Shown: positions 7,960 through 16,495 of the stretch, one piece after another
How positions within the stretch are numbered: position 1 is the first letter of the stretch
Layout: every line of letters begins with the position of its first letter
Assembly: GCF_003148775.1 (NCBI RefSeq)
Contig: NZ_QGGW01000010.1
Coordinates: forward strand, 1-64,000
Reading direction: 5' to 3'
DNA: 64,000 nt
Source: Roseicyclus mahoneyensis
Lineage (GTDB): Bacteria > Pseudomonadota > Alphaproteobacteria > Rhodobacterales > Rhodobacteraceae
Translations under genes and position numbers: made by a program
Notes under the pieces: generated by a model
Database searches by the model: none
Told to the model about the DNA's origin: nothing
The model's input: only the letters and a program-made list of their open reading frames with translations

Positions 7960-9137
7960 GGGATCCAGTTTTCGCCTTCTGCGCCTTTCGTCAAGAGCGC
8001 CCGGGCGCATGCGCGCGCGATGATCCGCTCCTCGTCGGTCGCCATCACCAGGATCGGCACCCGCCCGGCATGGATTGTAGCGGCATTGACGGCATTGCGG
8101 TCAGCGTCCACGGCCAACCCCAGAAAGCCCAGCTTTGCAACCGCGCGCGCCCGGATCGGGCCCGCATTCTCGCCAATGCCGCCGGTGAAGACCAGCGCGT
8201 CGATCCCCCCCAGCGCGGCCGCAAGCCCGCCGATCTCGCGCGCCAGCCGAAAGCTGTAATAGGCGATCGCCTCCTCGGCCTCGCGCGCCTCCGAGGCCAG
8301 CAGCACCCGCATGTCATGGCTGATCCCCGACAAGCCCTTGAGCCCGCTTTCCTTGTAAAGCAGATCGGTGATCTGGCCCGCCGTCATGCCCTGATCGAGC
8401 AAGAACAACACCACGCCCGGATCAAGCTGGCCCACCCGTGTTCCCATCGGCATCCCGTCCAGCGCCGAGAAGCCCATGGTGGAGGCGACGGACCGCCCCC
8501 CCTCCAGCGCGCAAAGCGAGGCGCCGTTGCCCAGATGGGCCACGATCACGCGACCCTCGAACAGGCGCGGATGCACCGCCCTCAGGCGGCCCGCGATGTA
8601 GTCGTAGCTCAACCCGTGGAACCCGTAGCGGCGCACGCCCGCCTCGAAGAACCGCCTTGGCAGCGCGAAGGTGTCGTTGACGAAGGGATGGCCGCGATGA
8701 AACGCGGTGTCGAAGGCCGCGACCTGCACCGCCTCCGGAAAGGCTGCAAGGGCGGCGCGCACGCCCGCCAGATTGTGCGGCTGGTGCAGCGGCGCCAGCG
8801 GCGCCAGCGCGTCGAGCTGCGCGACAAGTGCGGGCGTCAGGACGCGCGGCCCGTCGATGTCCGGCCCGCCATGCACCACCCGGTGCCCAACCGCCGCGAT
8901 CTGCCGCGCGGCACAGAGCGGTCCCAGCGCCGCGATCAGGCGGGCAAGACCCGTGGCATGGTCGGCCGGGCCGATCACCTCGGAGGTCTCGACCCCGCCC
9001 GCCTCGATCACCAACCGGGCCTCAGGGCCCAGCGCGTCGATCTGGCCGCGCGCTTCCTCACGCGGCTCGTCGGAGGGTGCATAAAGCCCGAACTTGATCG
9101 AGCTGGAGCCTGCGTTGAGCGTCAGGATCAGGCTCAT
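7944..9137 (-). CDS. ackA: Acetate kinase
   Basis: AckA interconverts acetyl phosphate plus ADP and acetate plus ATP. The 397-residue protein carries both family signatures: the N-terminal LTLNAGSSSIKFGLY and the central IAAVGHRVVHGG. It also shows the conserved IVAHLGNGASLCALEGGRSV and SALDGMPMGTRVGQLDP segments and the C-terminal nucleotide-binding strand VFTGGIGENAGPIRAR. Its start overlaps the stop of the upstream phosphotransacetylase-type gene by 4 bp, giving a kinase/acyltransferase pair linking acyl-CoA to acyl phosphate to acid with ATP formation. Confidence 0.96.
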   Translation of the reverse strand: MSLILTLNAGSSSIKFGLYAPSDEPREEARGQIDALGPEARLVIEAGGVETSEVIGPADHATGLARLIAALGPLCAARQIAAVGHRVVHGGPDIDGPRVLTPALVAQLDALAPLAPLHQPHNLAGVRAALAAFPEAVQVAAFDTAFHRGHPFVNDTFALPRRFFEAGVRRYGFHGLSYDYIAGRLRAVHPRLFEGRVIVAHLGNGASLCALEGGRSVASTMGFSALDGMPMGTRVGQLDPGVVLFLLDQGMTAGQITDLLYKESGLKGLSGISHDMRVLLASEAREAEEAIAYYSFRLAREIGGLAAALGGIDALVFTGGIGENAGPIRARAVAKLGFLGLAVDADRNAVNAATIHAGRVPILVMATDEERIIARACARALLTKGAEGENWIPCVSS

Positions 9138-10507
9138 CGCAGGCTTTCGGCATAAAGCGCCGCCACCGCGCAAGACGCCAGCCGCGCCTTGTCGTCATCG
9201 GCGCGCGAGGTCAGGATCACCGGCACCTGCGCCCCCATCACGATGCCCGCCGCCGCCGCATGGGCCAGAAACGTCAGTTCCTTGGCGATCATGTTGCCCG
9301 CCTCCATGTTCGGCGCGACGAGGATCTCGGCGCGCCCGGCCACCAACCCGGTCAACCCCTTGGTGCGCGCGGCGCCCGGATCGACCGCATTGTCCATCGC
9401 CAAGGGCCCGTCGACCAGCCCCCCCGTGATCTGGCCCCGATCGGCCATCTTGGACAAGATCGCGGCATCAAGCGTCGAGGGGATGGAGGCCGTTACCGTT
9501 TCCACCGCCGAGAGGATGCCGACCTTGGGCAGCTCGACGCCCAGTGCGCGCGCCAGATCGATGGCGTTTTGCACGATGGACACCTTGCATTCCAGATCGG
9601 GCGCGATGTTGATCGCGGCATCGGTGACAAAGAGCAGATGCTCCAGCCCCGGCACATCCATGACGAAGACATGGGACAGGCGGCGGTTGGTCCGCAGCCC
9701 ACCCTCCTTCTTCAGGATCGCGTGCAAAAGCTGGTCGGTGTGCAGATGGCCCTTCATCAGCGCCCTTGCCCGCCCCTCATGGATCAGCGCGACCGCGCGC
9801 AGGGCGGCCGCGCGGTGGTCGGGGATGTCGACGATCTCGATCCCCGCGATGTCAGCCCCGGCCTCGGCCGCGGCAGCGGCGATCTTGTCAGGGCAGCCGA
9901 CGAAGAGCGGGGAGATCAGCGTATGATCGCGCGCCATGACCGCCCCCATCACCGCATCGGGGCTTTCAGGGCAGACCACCACCGTGGGCAGGGGCGGCAA
10001 GGGTGCTGCGCGCGCCAGCAGGGCGTCGAAATGGCGGTGCGACTGCACCGTCAGGCCCGGCACTTCCACGCCGTCGAAACGGCGCACGGCATCAGGTGCC
10101 TGCACCGTCACCTCGCCCTCGGCGACGCGGCCCGCAGGCCCGTCGACCCAGACCGCCAGCCGCACGGCGCGCGCCGGCAACTTGTCGACGACCCTCACGC
10201 CGATGCTGAGCGTCTCGCCCGCATGGGCGCGTCCGACAAAACGCAGGTCCTGCGCCAGATAAAGCGTCCCCGGCCCCGGCAACTGGTTGCCCAAGACCCC
10301 CGAGATCAGCGCCGCCACCCAGGCCGAGGGCGCGACCGCCTCGGGGCGCCCGTCGCCGTCGCCATCGAGCTTGGGCAGATGCATCGGGTTCATGTTGCCG
10401 CTGGAATGCGCAAAGACATAAAGATCCTCGGCGCGGCAGAGGCGTTGCACGCGCGCCTCCTGCCCGGGGATCAGATCGGCATAGGGAATGCTGGTCAGGA
10501 TGGTCAT
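9134..10507 (-). CDS. Fusion of hot-dog (MaoC-like) and phosphate acyltransferase domains
   Basis: The 457-residue protein has two domains. Residues 10-140 form a MaoC-type hot-dog fold (VFAHSSGNMNPMHL, then a GVLGNQLPGPGTLYLAQDLRF helix-strand unit). Residues 160-455 form a phosphate acetyl/butyryltransferase domain (MGAVMARDHTLISPLFVGCP and a C-terminal LVAPNMEAGNMIAKELTFLA). The second half would make acyl phosphate from acyl-CoA, feeding the adjacent acetate kinase. In active R-hydratases the motif is SGDxNPxH. Here an asparagine (SGNMNPMH) replaces the aspartate, so hydratase activity is doubtful. Similar fusions are annotated as bifunctional enoyl-CoA hydratase/phosphate acetyltransferase. 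The start is the ATG at 10505-10507. Confidence 0.9.
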   Translation of the reverse strand: MTILTSIPYADLIPGQEARVQRLCRAEDLYVFAHSSGNMNPMHLPKLDGDGDGRPEAVAPSAWVAALISGVLGNQLPGPGTLYLAQDLRFVGRAHAGETLSIGVRVVDKLPARAVRLAVWVDGPAGRVAEGEVTVQAPDAVRRFDGVEVPGLTVQSHRHFDALLARAAPLPPLPTVVVCPESPDAVMGAVMARDHTLISPLFVGCPDKIAAAAAEAGADIAGIEIVDIPDHRAAALRAVALIHEGRARALMKGHLHTDQLLHAILKKEGGLRTNRRLSHVFVMDVPGLEHLLFVTDAAINIAPDLECKVSIVQNAIDLARALGVELPKVGILSAVETVTASIPSTLDAAILSKMADRGQITGGLVDGPLAMDNAVDPGAARTKGLTGLVAGRAEILVAPNMEAGNMIAKELTFLAHAAAAGIVMGAQVPVILTSRADDDKARLASCAVAALYAESLR

Positions 10508-10812
10508 GTCGTTCCTTTGGGTCTGCACGTCGGGTCCGGATTGCCCGGGCAGCTTGGGTCCGAACCTAGCGACGCAGGGTGACGTCGCCTTGACATGGGT
10601 CAGGCAGAGGACGGCCGCCGCCGGGTCCGCCCCCCGCGCACCGGGGAATCGCCTTTACTTGTGGCGCAAAATGGGGCATGTTTTGTGCGCTATCTCTACT
10701 CTATCGACCCCTGTCTTAGCCCTCATGGCCAGGCTTGTGCTCTCGATCTTGCATGGGTTACGCCGGACTGCCGCATGGTGCGGGCAGTGTGATAAGACAG
10801 GAGACCACGGTT
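10508..10812. other. Divergent intergenic region upstream of the cold-shock gene
   Basis: About 300 bp separate the acyltransferase fusion gene (minus strand) from the cold-shock gene (plus strand). No gene is seen. It contains an imperfect inverted repeat (GGCGCAAAA near 10661 and TTTTGTGCGC near 10681) and an AT-richer stretch around 10655-10720, which would suit a promoter and a long leader, as cold-shock genes often have. I cannot place a convincing -35/-10 pair. Confidence 0.5.
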
Positions 10813-11019
10813 ATGGCCACTGGCACCGTGAAATGGTTCAACACCACCAAAGGCTACGGCTTTATCGCGCCCGATGGCGGCTCCAAGGACGTGTTCGTGC
10901 ACATCTCTGGCGTCGAGCGTTCGGGCCTGACCGGCCTCGCCGACAACCAGAAGGTCAAGTTTGACCTCGAAAAAGGCCGTGATGGCCGCGAAAGCGCCGT
11001 GAACATCGAACTGATGTAA
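10813..11019 (+). CDS. Cold-shock protein (CspA family)
   Basis: The 68-residue protein is a single cold-shock domain, a small beta-barrel that binds single-stranded RNA and DNA. It contains RNP1 (KGYGFIAP) and RNP2 (VFVHIS) and begins with the usual [14 protein letters not shown]. An earlier in-frame ATG at 10735 would add 26 residues unlike the family, so the ATG at 10813 was chosen. A strong hairpin terminator follows 25 bp after the stop, so it is probably a monocistronic gene. A long 5' leader may act in temperature or stability control, but only the spacing shows this. Confidence 0.96.
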   Translation: MATGTVKWFNTTKGYGFIAPDGGSKDVFVHISGVERSGLTGLADNQKVKFDLEKGRDGRESAVNIELM

Positions 11020-11044
11020 CAAGGGCCTTCGGACCCGGATTTCC

Positions 11045-11076
11045 AAAGGGCGCGCTGCCATGGCGCGCCCTTTTTC
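11045..11076 (+). terminator. Rho-independent terminator of the cold-shock gene
   Basis: A perfect GC-rich stem (GGGCGCGC at 11048-11055 pairing with GCGCGCCC at 11063-11070), flanked by AAA/TTT that extend the pairing, is followed by a T run (11071-11075). It lies just after the cold-shock gene stop and before the convergent FAH-family gene. Confidence 0.9.
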
Positions 11077-11112
11077 CTTTTGCCGCATGCCTGTTCGTGG
11101 CGCGACAGCCCG

Positions 11113-11889
11113 TCATGTCGCGCCGGTCGGCCCCACCATGGTCACGCCGACTGCCCCTATGCCGTCGATCACCACCTCGACCACCTGCCCCGCCTTCACG
11201 GGGCGGGCGCCCAGCGACGTGCCACAAGCGATCACGTCGCCGGGATTGAGCGTCATATCTTGCGACAGCAGGCGCACGATCTGGGGAGGGGTCAAGATCA
11301 TGTCCGACGCCTCGTAGCTTTGCCGTTCGCGCCCGTCGACCAGCACCTTGATCACAAGGCTGCGCCAGTCGAGGTCTGTCGCAATGACCGGCCCCACCAC
11401 ACCAAAGCCGTCAAAGCTCTTGGCGCGGGTCCATTGCGCGAAACTCGAGTCCGCGCTCAGCACATCGAGCGAAGTGATGTCGTTCACGCAGGTGTAGCCA
11501 AGGATCGCGGCCTCCGCCTCGGCCTCGGTCGCATCCTTGCAGGGCCGCCCGATCACGATGCCCAATTCGCCCTCGAAGATCACCCGCCCCGCACTTTCGG
11601 GGATCACGACCGCATCACCCGGCCCCGCCAGCGAGGTGCAGGCCTTGAGAAACCAAAGCGGATGGGTCGGATGGGCCTGCCCACCCTTTTTGGCTGCGGC
11701 CTTGTAGTTGTTCCACAGCCCGATGAACTTGCCCGGCACCACGGGGGCCAGTAGCGTCAGATCAGCCAGCGCGACCGGAGCGCCTGCCGCTTCGTCCGCG
11801 CCCAGCGCCGCGCGTGGATGCAGCGCCTCGGCCTCGATGACACCGGTGACGATCGTCCCTGAAGCCGTGCGGCCGCGTGCCCATGACAT
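11113..11889 (-). CDS. Fumarylacetoacetate hydrolase family protein
   Basis: This 258-residue protein belongs to the FAH superfamily, whose members cleave or decarboxylate beta-diketo and oxo acids using a divalent metal. It shows GKFIGLWNNYKAAAKK near residue 55, the metal-binding acidic cluster in VIFEGELGIVIGRP (residues 105-118), the YTCVNDITSLD segment and a C-terminal LNPGDVIACGTSLG. The substrate cannot be read from sequence. A GGAGG lies 8 nt upstream of the ATG at 11887-11889, which fixes the start. The much longer open frame upstream is shadow. It is divergent from the plsC-like gene. Confidence 0.9.
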   Translation of the reverse strand: MSWARGRTASGTIVTGVIEAEALHPRAALGADEAAGAPVALADLTLLAPVVPGKFIGLWNNYKAAAKKGGQAHPTHPLWFLKACTSLAGPGDAVVIPESAGRVIFEGELGIVIGRPCKDATEAEAEAAILGYTCVNDITSLDVLSADSSFAQWTRAKSFDGFGVVGPVIATDLDWRSLVIKVLVDGRERQSYEASDMILTPPQIVRLLSQDMTLNPGDVIACGTSLGARPVKAGQVVEVVIDGIGAVGVTMVGPTGAT

Positions 11890-12054
11890 GATGGTCCATC
11901 CTCCCTGATACGGGCGCGCGATGCCGTGGCCCCAACGCCTCGACACGCCCCCCGCGCCCGCTTTTGCCAAGCCTGAGGCAGCGGCACAAGCACAAGCCTT
12001 ACCCCTTGACGGGCCGCCCCGGCCCTCGCCACTCTGCCCCACCGGGAGGACGGC

Positions 12055-12729
12055 ATGACAGACCCCAGACCACGGCGCAGCCTGCCCCGCCGCCTTGCCG
12101 CGCGGATCGTGGGTAATGCGCTGGTCTTGCTGGCCCGCTTCATCACCGCAGTCCGTGCCGACTGGCGCGGGGTGGAACCCGTCGCCCGCCAGCGGGTCTA
12201 TTACGCCAATCACGTCTCGAATGCCGACATGCCGATGATCTGGGCCTGCCTGCCCGGCCACATCCGCCGCATCACCCGCCCGGTCGCCGCCGCCGATTAC
12301 TGGCTCAAGACGCCTTTGCGGGCCTTTGTCGGGCCCGAGGTCTTCAACTGCGTCCTCGTCGACCGCAACCGCGAGGGCCGGACCGAGGACCCGATGATCG
12401 CGATCCTCGAGGCGCTGGACGAGGGTTCCAGCCTCATCATCTTTCCCGAGGGCAACCGGAACATGGGCGACGAGCCGCTGCTGCCCTTCCGCGCGGGCCT
12501 CTACAACATCGGCCGCGCCCGTCCCGATGTCGACCTCGTGCCCGCCTGGATCGCCAACCTCAACGAGATCATGCCCAAAGGCGAGGTCATCCCGCTGCCG
12601 CTGATCTGCACCGTCACCTTTGGCGCGCCCGTCCGGGTCGAGCCGGGCGAGAACCGGGGCAATTTCCTGGCTCGCGCGGCGGCGGCGCTGGTGGCGCTGC
12701 GCCCCGAGGACGTCGAGGAACGCCCATGA
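12055..12729 (+). CDS. 1-acyl-glycerol-3-phosphate acyltransferase (PlsC-like)
   Basis: The 224-residue protein contains the acyltransferase motifs of the PlsC family: NHVSNAD (motif I, HxxxxD) near residue 58 and FPEGNR (motif III) near 131, with an intervening arginine-containing region (VFNCVLVDRNREGR). It would acylate lysophosphatidate or a related acceptor at the inner membrane. GGGAGGA lies 6 nt upstream of the ATG. Its stop overlaps the start of a CdsA-like gene (ATGA), so successive steps of phospholipid precursor synthesis may be encoded together. This is probably an auxiliary pair rather than the essential housekeeping copies. Confidence 0.88.
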   Translation: MTDPRPRRSLPRRLAARIVGNALVLLARFITAVRADWRGVEPVARQRVYYANHVSNADMPMIWACLPGHIRRITRPVAAADYWLKTPLRAFVGPEVFNCVLVDRNREGRTEDPMIAILEALDEGSSLIIFPEGNRNMGDEPLLPFRAGLYNIGRARPDVDLVPAWIANLNEIMPKGEVIPLPLICTVTFGAPVRVEPGENRGNFLARAAAALVALRPEDVEERP

Positions 12730-13670
12730 CCAGCCAGACCACCTTCGACATCCTGATCCTTGCCACAGGGGTGATCGGCATCCTGACCGCGCTGACGCTG
12801 GTGGGCGAGATCCTGCGCGCCCGCCTGCCATGGGGCGAGACCGATCCGGGCGTCGAGACCTTCATGACCCGCGTGCAATCGTGGTGGGGCATGGTGATCT
12901 TGCTGTCGTTGGCCGTGCTGTCGGGAAAGATCGGCCTCTTGCTGCTCTTTGCCTTCGCAAGCTTCGCGGCGCTGCGCGAGTTCCTGACCTATGCCACCAA
13001 GCGTCGGGCCGATCATTTGTCGCTGGCGCTAGGGGCTTTCGTCATCTTGCCGCTGCAATATGTCTTCGTGGGGCTGGGTTGGACGGGGCTCCATACCGTC
13101 TTCATCCCGGTCTATGCCTTCTTGCTGTTGCCCATCGTTTCGGCGCTGCGTGGCGACCCGGACAGGTTCCTCGTGCGGGTGGCCGAAACGCAATGGGGGC
13201 TGATGATCTGCGTCTTTTGCATCAGCCATGTGCCCGCGCTGTTGACCTATGGCATGCCGGACGGATCGGACCGGTCGGTGCTGCTGATCGTGTTCCTCGT
13301 GATCGTGGTGCAATCGGGCGATCTGGTCGATTATTACGTCGGGCGCAGTCTGGGCCGCAGGCGGATCGCGCCCGCCCTGTCGCCGCGCACGCTCGAGGGA
13401 GTCGCGGCTGGCGTCATCGGGGCCGGCATCATCGGGGCCGGGCTGGGCTGGATCACCCCCTTCGGCATGGCCGGGGCGGCGGCGATGGCGGCCCTTGCGG
13501 CAGCGGCGGGCATTTTCGGCAGCCTCGTCTTTGCCGCGATCAAGCGCGACAAGGGGGTCAAGGACTGGTCCCACCTGATCCCCGGTCAGGGCGGCTTTTT
13601 GGACCAACTGCATGGCGTGATCTTTGCGGCACCTGTGTTCTATCACGTGACGCATCTGATCTGGGGCTGA
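12726..13670 (+). CDS. CdsA-like phosphatidate cytidylyltransferase family protein
   Basis: The 314-residue integral membrane protein has about eight hydrophobic segments. Its C-terminus aligns with the CdsA signature: S-x(5)-IKRDKGVKDWSHLIPGQGGFLDQL. In canonical CDP-diacylglycerol synthases this region reads KRxxxxKDxxxxxPGHGGxxDRxD. Here the histidine is glutamine and the DR pair is DQ. The core KRDxGVKD is intact, so nucleotidyl transfer remains possible, but the substrate may differ. It is translationally coupled to the upstream acyltransferase gene, a pairing I have seen annotated elsewhere for accessory lipid enzymes. Confidence 0.85.
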   Translation: MTSQTTFDILILATGVIGILTALTLVGEILRARLPWGETDPGVETFMTRVQSWWGMVILLSLAVLSGKIGLLLLFAFASFAALREFLTYATKRRADHLSLALGAFVILPLQYVFVGLGWTGLHTVFIPVYAFLLLPIVSALRGDPDRFLVRVAETQWGLMICVFCISHVPALLTYGMPDGSDRSVLLIVFLVIVVQSGDLVDYYVGRSLGRRRIAPALSPRTLEGVAAGVIGAGIIGAGLGWITPFGMAGAAAMAALAAAAGIFGSLVFAAIKRDKGVKDWSHLIPGQGGFLDQLHGVIFAAPVFYHVTHLIWG

Positions 13671-13841
13671 GACACAGCCTTTGCCGCCTGATAGCGGGCC
13701 GGTGATTGCCACGGCCCATCACCAAACCGTGACATCCGCGCCTTTGCAATCACGTCAAAACTGCGTCACGCTGCCGCAGGCCAGCGCGCGAGACTGGCCC
13801 GCGCGCCACACCAAGCGCCTCACCACCGGGAGATCTGCGAC

Positions 13842-15389
13842 ATGAACCGCCTTTTGACCGCCACCGCCCTTGCGGCGATGCTGGCAGCACCTGCGTATTC
13901 CGAAACCTTCCGCTGGGCCTCGACCACCGATCCGCAGACGATGGACCCGCATGCCGTCTCCTCGACGCCTGTTCTGGGGTTTTTGAACAATGTCTACGAG
14001 GGGCTGGTGCGGCGCGGCCGCGACATGACCATCGAGGCCTCGCTCGCCACCGCATGGGAACCCTTGCCCGAAGGTGCCGGCTGGCGCTTTACCCTGCGCG
14101 AGGGTGTCACTTTCCACGACGGCGCCGCCTTCACCGCCGAGGATGTCCGCTTCAGCTACGAGCGCGCCTCGTCCGAGGCCTCGGACGTGCGCAGCTGGTT
14201 TGCGCCGGTGAGCGACGTGGTCGTGGTCGACGACTTCACCGTCGACATCCTGACCACGGCGCCCCAGCCGATCTTTCCCGACTCGATCGCCAACTGGATG
14301 ATCATGGACAGTGGCTGGGCAGCGGCCAATGACGCGACGGGCGTGGCCCGCGACGTCGAGAATTTCGCGACGCTGAACGCCAACGGCACCGCCGCCTTCC
14401 GCCTCGTGTCGCGCCAGCCCGATCTCGAAACCGTGCTGGAACCCTTCGACGGCTGGTGGGGCGAGGTGGAGCACAACATCACCCAAGCCATCTTTACCCC
14501 GATCCAGAACGACGCCACCGCCGTGGCGGCGCTGCTCTCGGGCGAGATCGACATGATCAACCCCGTCCCGGTGCAAGACGCCGCAAGGATCGAGGCGGGC
14601 GATGGCGTCTCCGTCCTCAGGGGGATCGAGACGCGCGTCATCATGCTGGGCTTTGCCCATGACCACGAAACGTTGCAAAACGGTGCGCCCAACCCGTTCA
14701 GCGACGTCCGCGTGCGCCGCGCGGTGGCCCAAGCGGTCAATGTCGATGCGATCTTGCAGACCATCATGCGCGGCTCGGCCGAACCCGCCAGCCAGCTTGT
14801 TCCGCCGTCGTCGCGCGGGTTTTCCACCGGGCTCGACACGCGGCCCCCGCTCGACCCCGATGCCGCCCGCGCCTTGTTGGCCGAGGCGGGGTATCCCGAC
14901 GGGTTCGACTTCACCCTGTCATGCACCAATGACCGCTACATCAACGACGAGGCCGTCTGTCAGGCCGTCGTCGGCATGCTGGCGCAGGTCGGCATGACCG
15001 CCACGCTTGAGGCCGGTCCGGTGTCGAACTACTGGCCGGAACTGCGCGCGGGCAATTTCGACATGTACCTGCTGGGCTGGTCGCCGGGCACCTTCGATGC
15101 CGAACATCCGCTGCGCTTTCTCGTGCACACCGCCGGTGATGCGCTCGGCACCTGGAATTTCGGCGGTTATTCCAACCCGCGCATCGACGCGCTGATCCCG
15201 TTGATCCAGTCCGAGATCGACGACAGCGCCCGTCAGGCGATGCTGGACGAGACCGCAGCCACCATTCAGGAGGACATGGTCTATGTCCCCCTCTACGTCG
15301 AACCGCTGCTTTGGGGCGTGCGCGACGGCGTGAGCCTGACCCAGCGGCCCGACAATTTCTTCATCCTGCGCTGGGTGACGGTGGACTGA
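13842..15389 (+). CDS. ABC transporter substrate-binding protein (peptide/dipeptide type)
   Basis: The 515-residue periplasmic protein belongs to solute-binding family 5 (DppA/OppA). A signal peptide (residues 1-20, MNRLLTATALAAMLAAPAYS) precedes the typical FRWASTTDPQTMDPHAV start. Characteristic segments follow: NNVYEGLVRRG, WRFTLREGVTFHDGAAFTAEDV, and DVRVRRAVAQAVNVDAIL near the middle. The ligand is unknown and may be a peptide, an opine or another small solute. It heads an operon with two permeases and a double ATPase. Hairpins in the 140-bp gap to the permease gene would favour higher expression of this component. Confidence 0.93.
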   Translation: MNRLLTATALAAMLAAPAYSETFRWASTTDPQTMDPHAVSSTPVLGFLNNVYEGLVRRGRDMTIEASLATAWEPLPEGAGWRFTLREGVTFHDGAAFTAEDVRFSYERASSEASDVRSWFAPVSDVVVVDDFTVDILTTAPQPIFPDSIANWMIMDSGWAAANDATGVARDVENFATLNANGTAAFRLVSRQPDLETVLEPFDGWWGEVEHNITQAIFTPIQNDATAVAALLSGEIDMINPVPVQDAARIEAGDGVSVLRGIETRVIMLGFAHDHETLQNGAPNPFSDVRVRRAVAQAVNVDAILQTIMRGSAEPASQLVPPSSRGFSTGLDTRPPLDPDAARALLAEAGYPDGFDFTLSCTNDRYINDEAVCQAVVGMLAQVGMTATLEAGPVSNYWPELRAGNFDMYLLGWSPGTFDAEHPLRFLVHTAGDALGTWNFGGYSNPRIDALIPLIQSEIDDSARQAMLDETAATIQEDMVYVPLYVEPLLWGVRDGVSLTQRPDNFFILRWVTVD

Positions 15390-15421
15390 GGTCAGGCCCC
15401 GAGAAAAAGAAACCCGCCACA

Positions 15422-15460
15422 GGGGCAGACAGGCCCCCTTGGCGTGGTAGGGTTTACCAC
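15422..15460 (+). promoter_or_regulatory. Intercistronic stem-loops after the substrate-binding gene
   Basis: Two short inverted repeats lie between the binding-protein and permease genes: GGGGC (15422-15426) with GCCCC (15433-15437), and GTGGTA (15444-15449) with TACCAC (15455-15460). Neither has a T run. They could stabilise the upstream mRNA or cause partial termination. Confidence 0.45.
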
Positions 15461-15528
15461 GGGGCAAGACTTGACGGGCGGGGCCACCCATTGCACCCCT
15501 GTCAGACGCCAACGGGGACGCCAGCCAT

Positions 15529-16491
15529 ATGGTCAGCTACATCTTCCGCCGCATCTTGCAATCCGTGCTTGTCCTGCTGGTCGTGGGATTGGTGGCCTTT
15601 GCGATGTTCCGGTTCGTGGGCGACCCGGTGGACACCATGCTGGGGCAGGAACGCACCGTACAAGATATCGAGCGTCTGCGTGAAAGCCTTGGCCTGAACG
15701 ACCCGTTCTTTGTCCAGTACTGGAATTTCCTCGGCCGCGCGCTGCAGGGCGATCTGGGCATTTCCTACCGCCAAGGCCGCCCGGTGGCCGAGATCATCGC
15801 CGAACGCCTGCCCGCCACGCTGGAACTGGCCGCTGTCTCGGGCACCTTCGCCCTGTTGATGGGCATCGGGCTGGGCGTCTTCACCGCGATACGGAGGCAC
15901 GGGTTTTCGGCCAATGCGATCATGGCGCTCAGCCTGATCGGCGTGTCGCTGCCCACCTTCCTCATCGGTATCTTGCTGATCTACCTCTTTGCGGTGGAGC
16001 TCAGGTGGCTGCCCAGTTTCGGGCGCGGCGAGACGGTGATGGTCGGGGGCTGGTCGACCGGATTTCTCACGCAATCGGGGTTGATCGCCCTCATCTTGCC
16101 CTCGATCACGCTCGGCCTTTACCAGATGACGCTGATCATGCGGCTTGTGCGCTCCGAAATGCTCGAGGTGATGCGACAAGATTACATCCGCTTTGCCCGC
16201 GCCCGCGGGTTGTCGCAGCGGGCGATCCATTTCCGCCATGCGCTCAAGAACACGCTGGTCCCCGTGATAACCGTCACCGGCCTGCAGCTTGGCTCCATCA
16301 TCGCCTTTGCCATCATCACCGAGACGGTGTTCCAGTGGCCCGGTGTGGGCCTTCTCTTCATCAACGCGATCCAGTTCGTCGATATTCCCGTCATGGCCGC
16401 CTATCTCATGCTGATCTCGGTCATGTTCGTGGGCATCAACCTGATCGTCGACCTGCTCTACGTCGCCATCGACCCAAGGTTGAGGAGCTGA
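15529..16491 (+). CDS. ABC transporter permease (DppB type)
   Basis: The 320-residue protein has six predicted membrane segments and the DppB-type start (FRRILQSVLVLLVVGLVAFAMFRF). The cytoplasmic EAA loop reads EVMRQDYIRFARARGLSQRAIHFRHALKN, which docks onto the ATPase. It forms the translocation pore with the next permease, 4 bp downstream. Confidence 0.93.
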   Translation: MVSYIFRRILQSVLVLLVVGLVAFAMFRFVGDPVDTMLGQERTVQDIERLRESLGLNDPFFVQYWNFLGRALQGDLGISYRQGRPVAEIIAERLPATLELAAVSGTFALLMGIGLGVFTAIRRHGFSANAIMALSLIGVSLPTFLIGILLIYLFAVELRWLPSFGRGETVMVGGWSTGFLTQSGLIALILPSITLGLYQMTLIMRLVRSEMLEVMRQDYIRFARARGLSQRAIHFRHALKNTLVPVITVTGLQLGSIIAFAIITETVFQWPGVGLLFINAIQFVDIPVMAAYLMLISVMFVGINLIVDLLYVAIDPRLRS

Positions 16492-16495
16492 CGCC

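Noticed and set aside
10590-10620. TTGACA at 10590 as a -35 element for the cold-shock gene
   Set aside because: No AT-rich -10 follows at 16-18 bp. The match is probably accidental.
11113-12831. 572-residue version of the FAH-family gene
   Set aside because: The upstream half is antisense of the acyltransferase gene. A proper GGAGG and ATG lie at 11889.
13752-13770. PHO-box-like repeat (GTCA at 13754 and 13765, 11 bp apart) upstream of the first ABC operon
   Set aside because: Only the two GTCA cores match. The flanking bases and the TTACAC element seen at the phn promoters are missing, so chance is likely.
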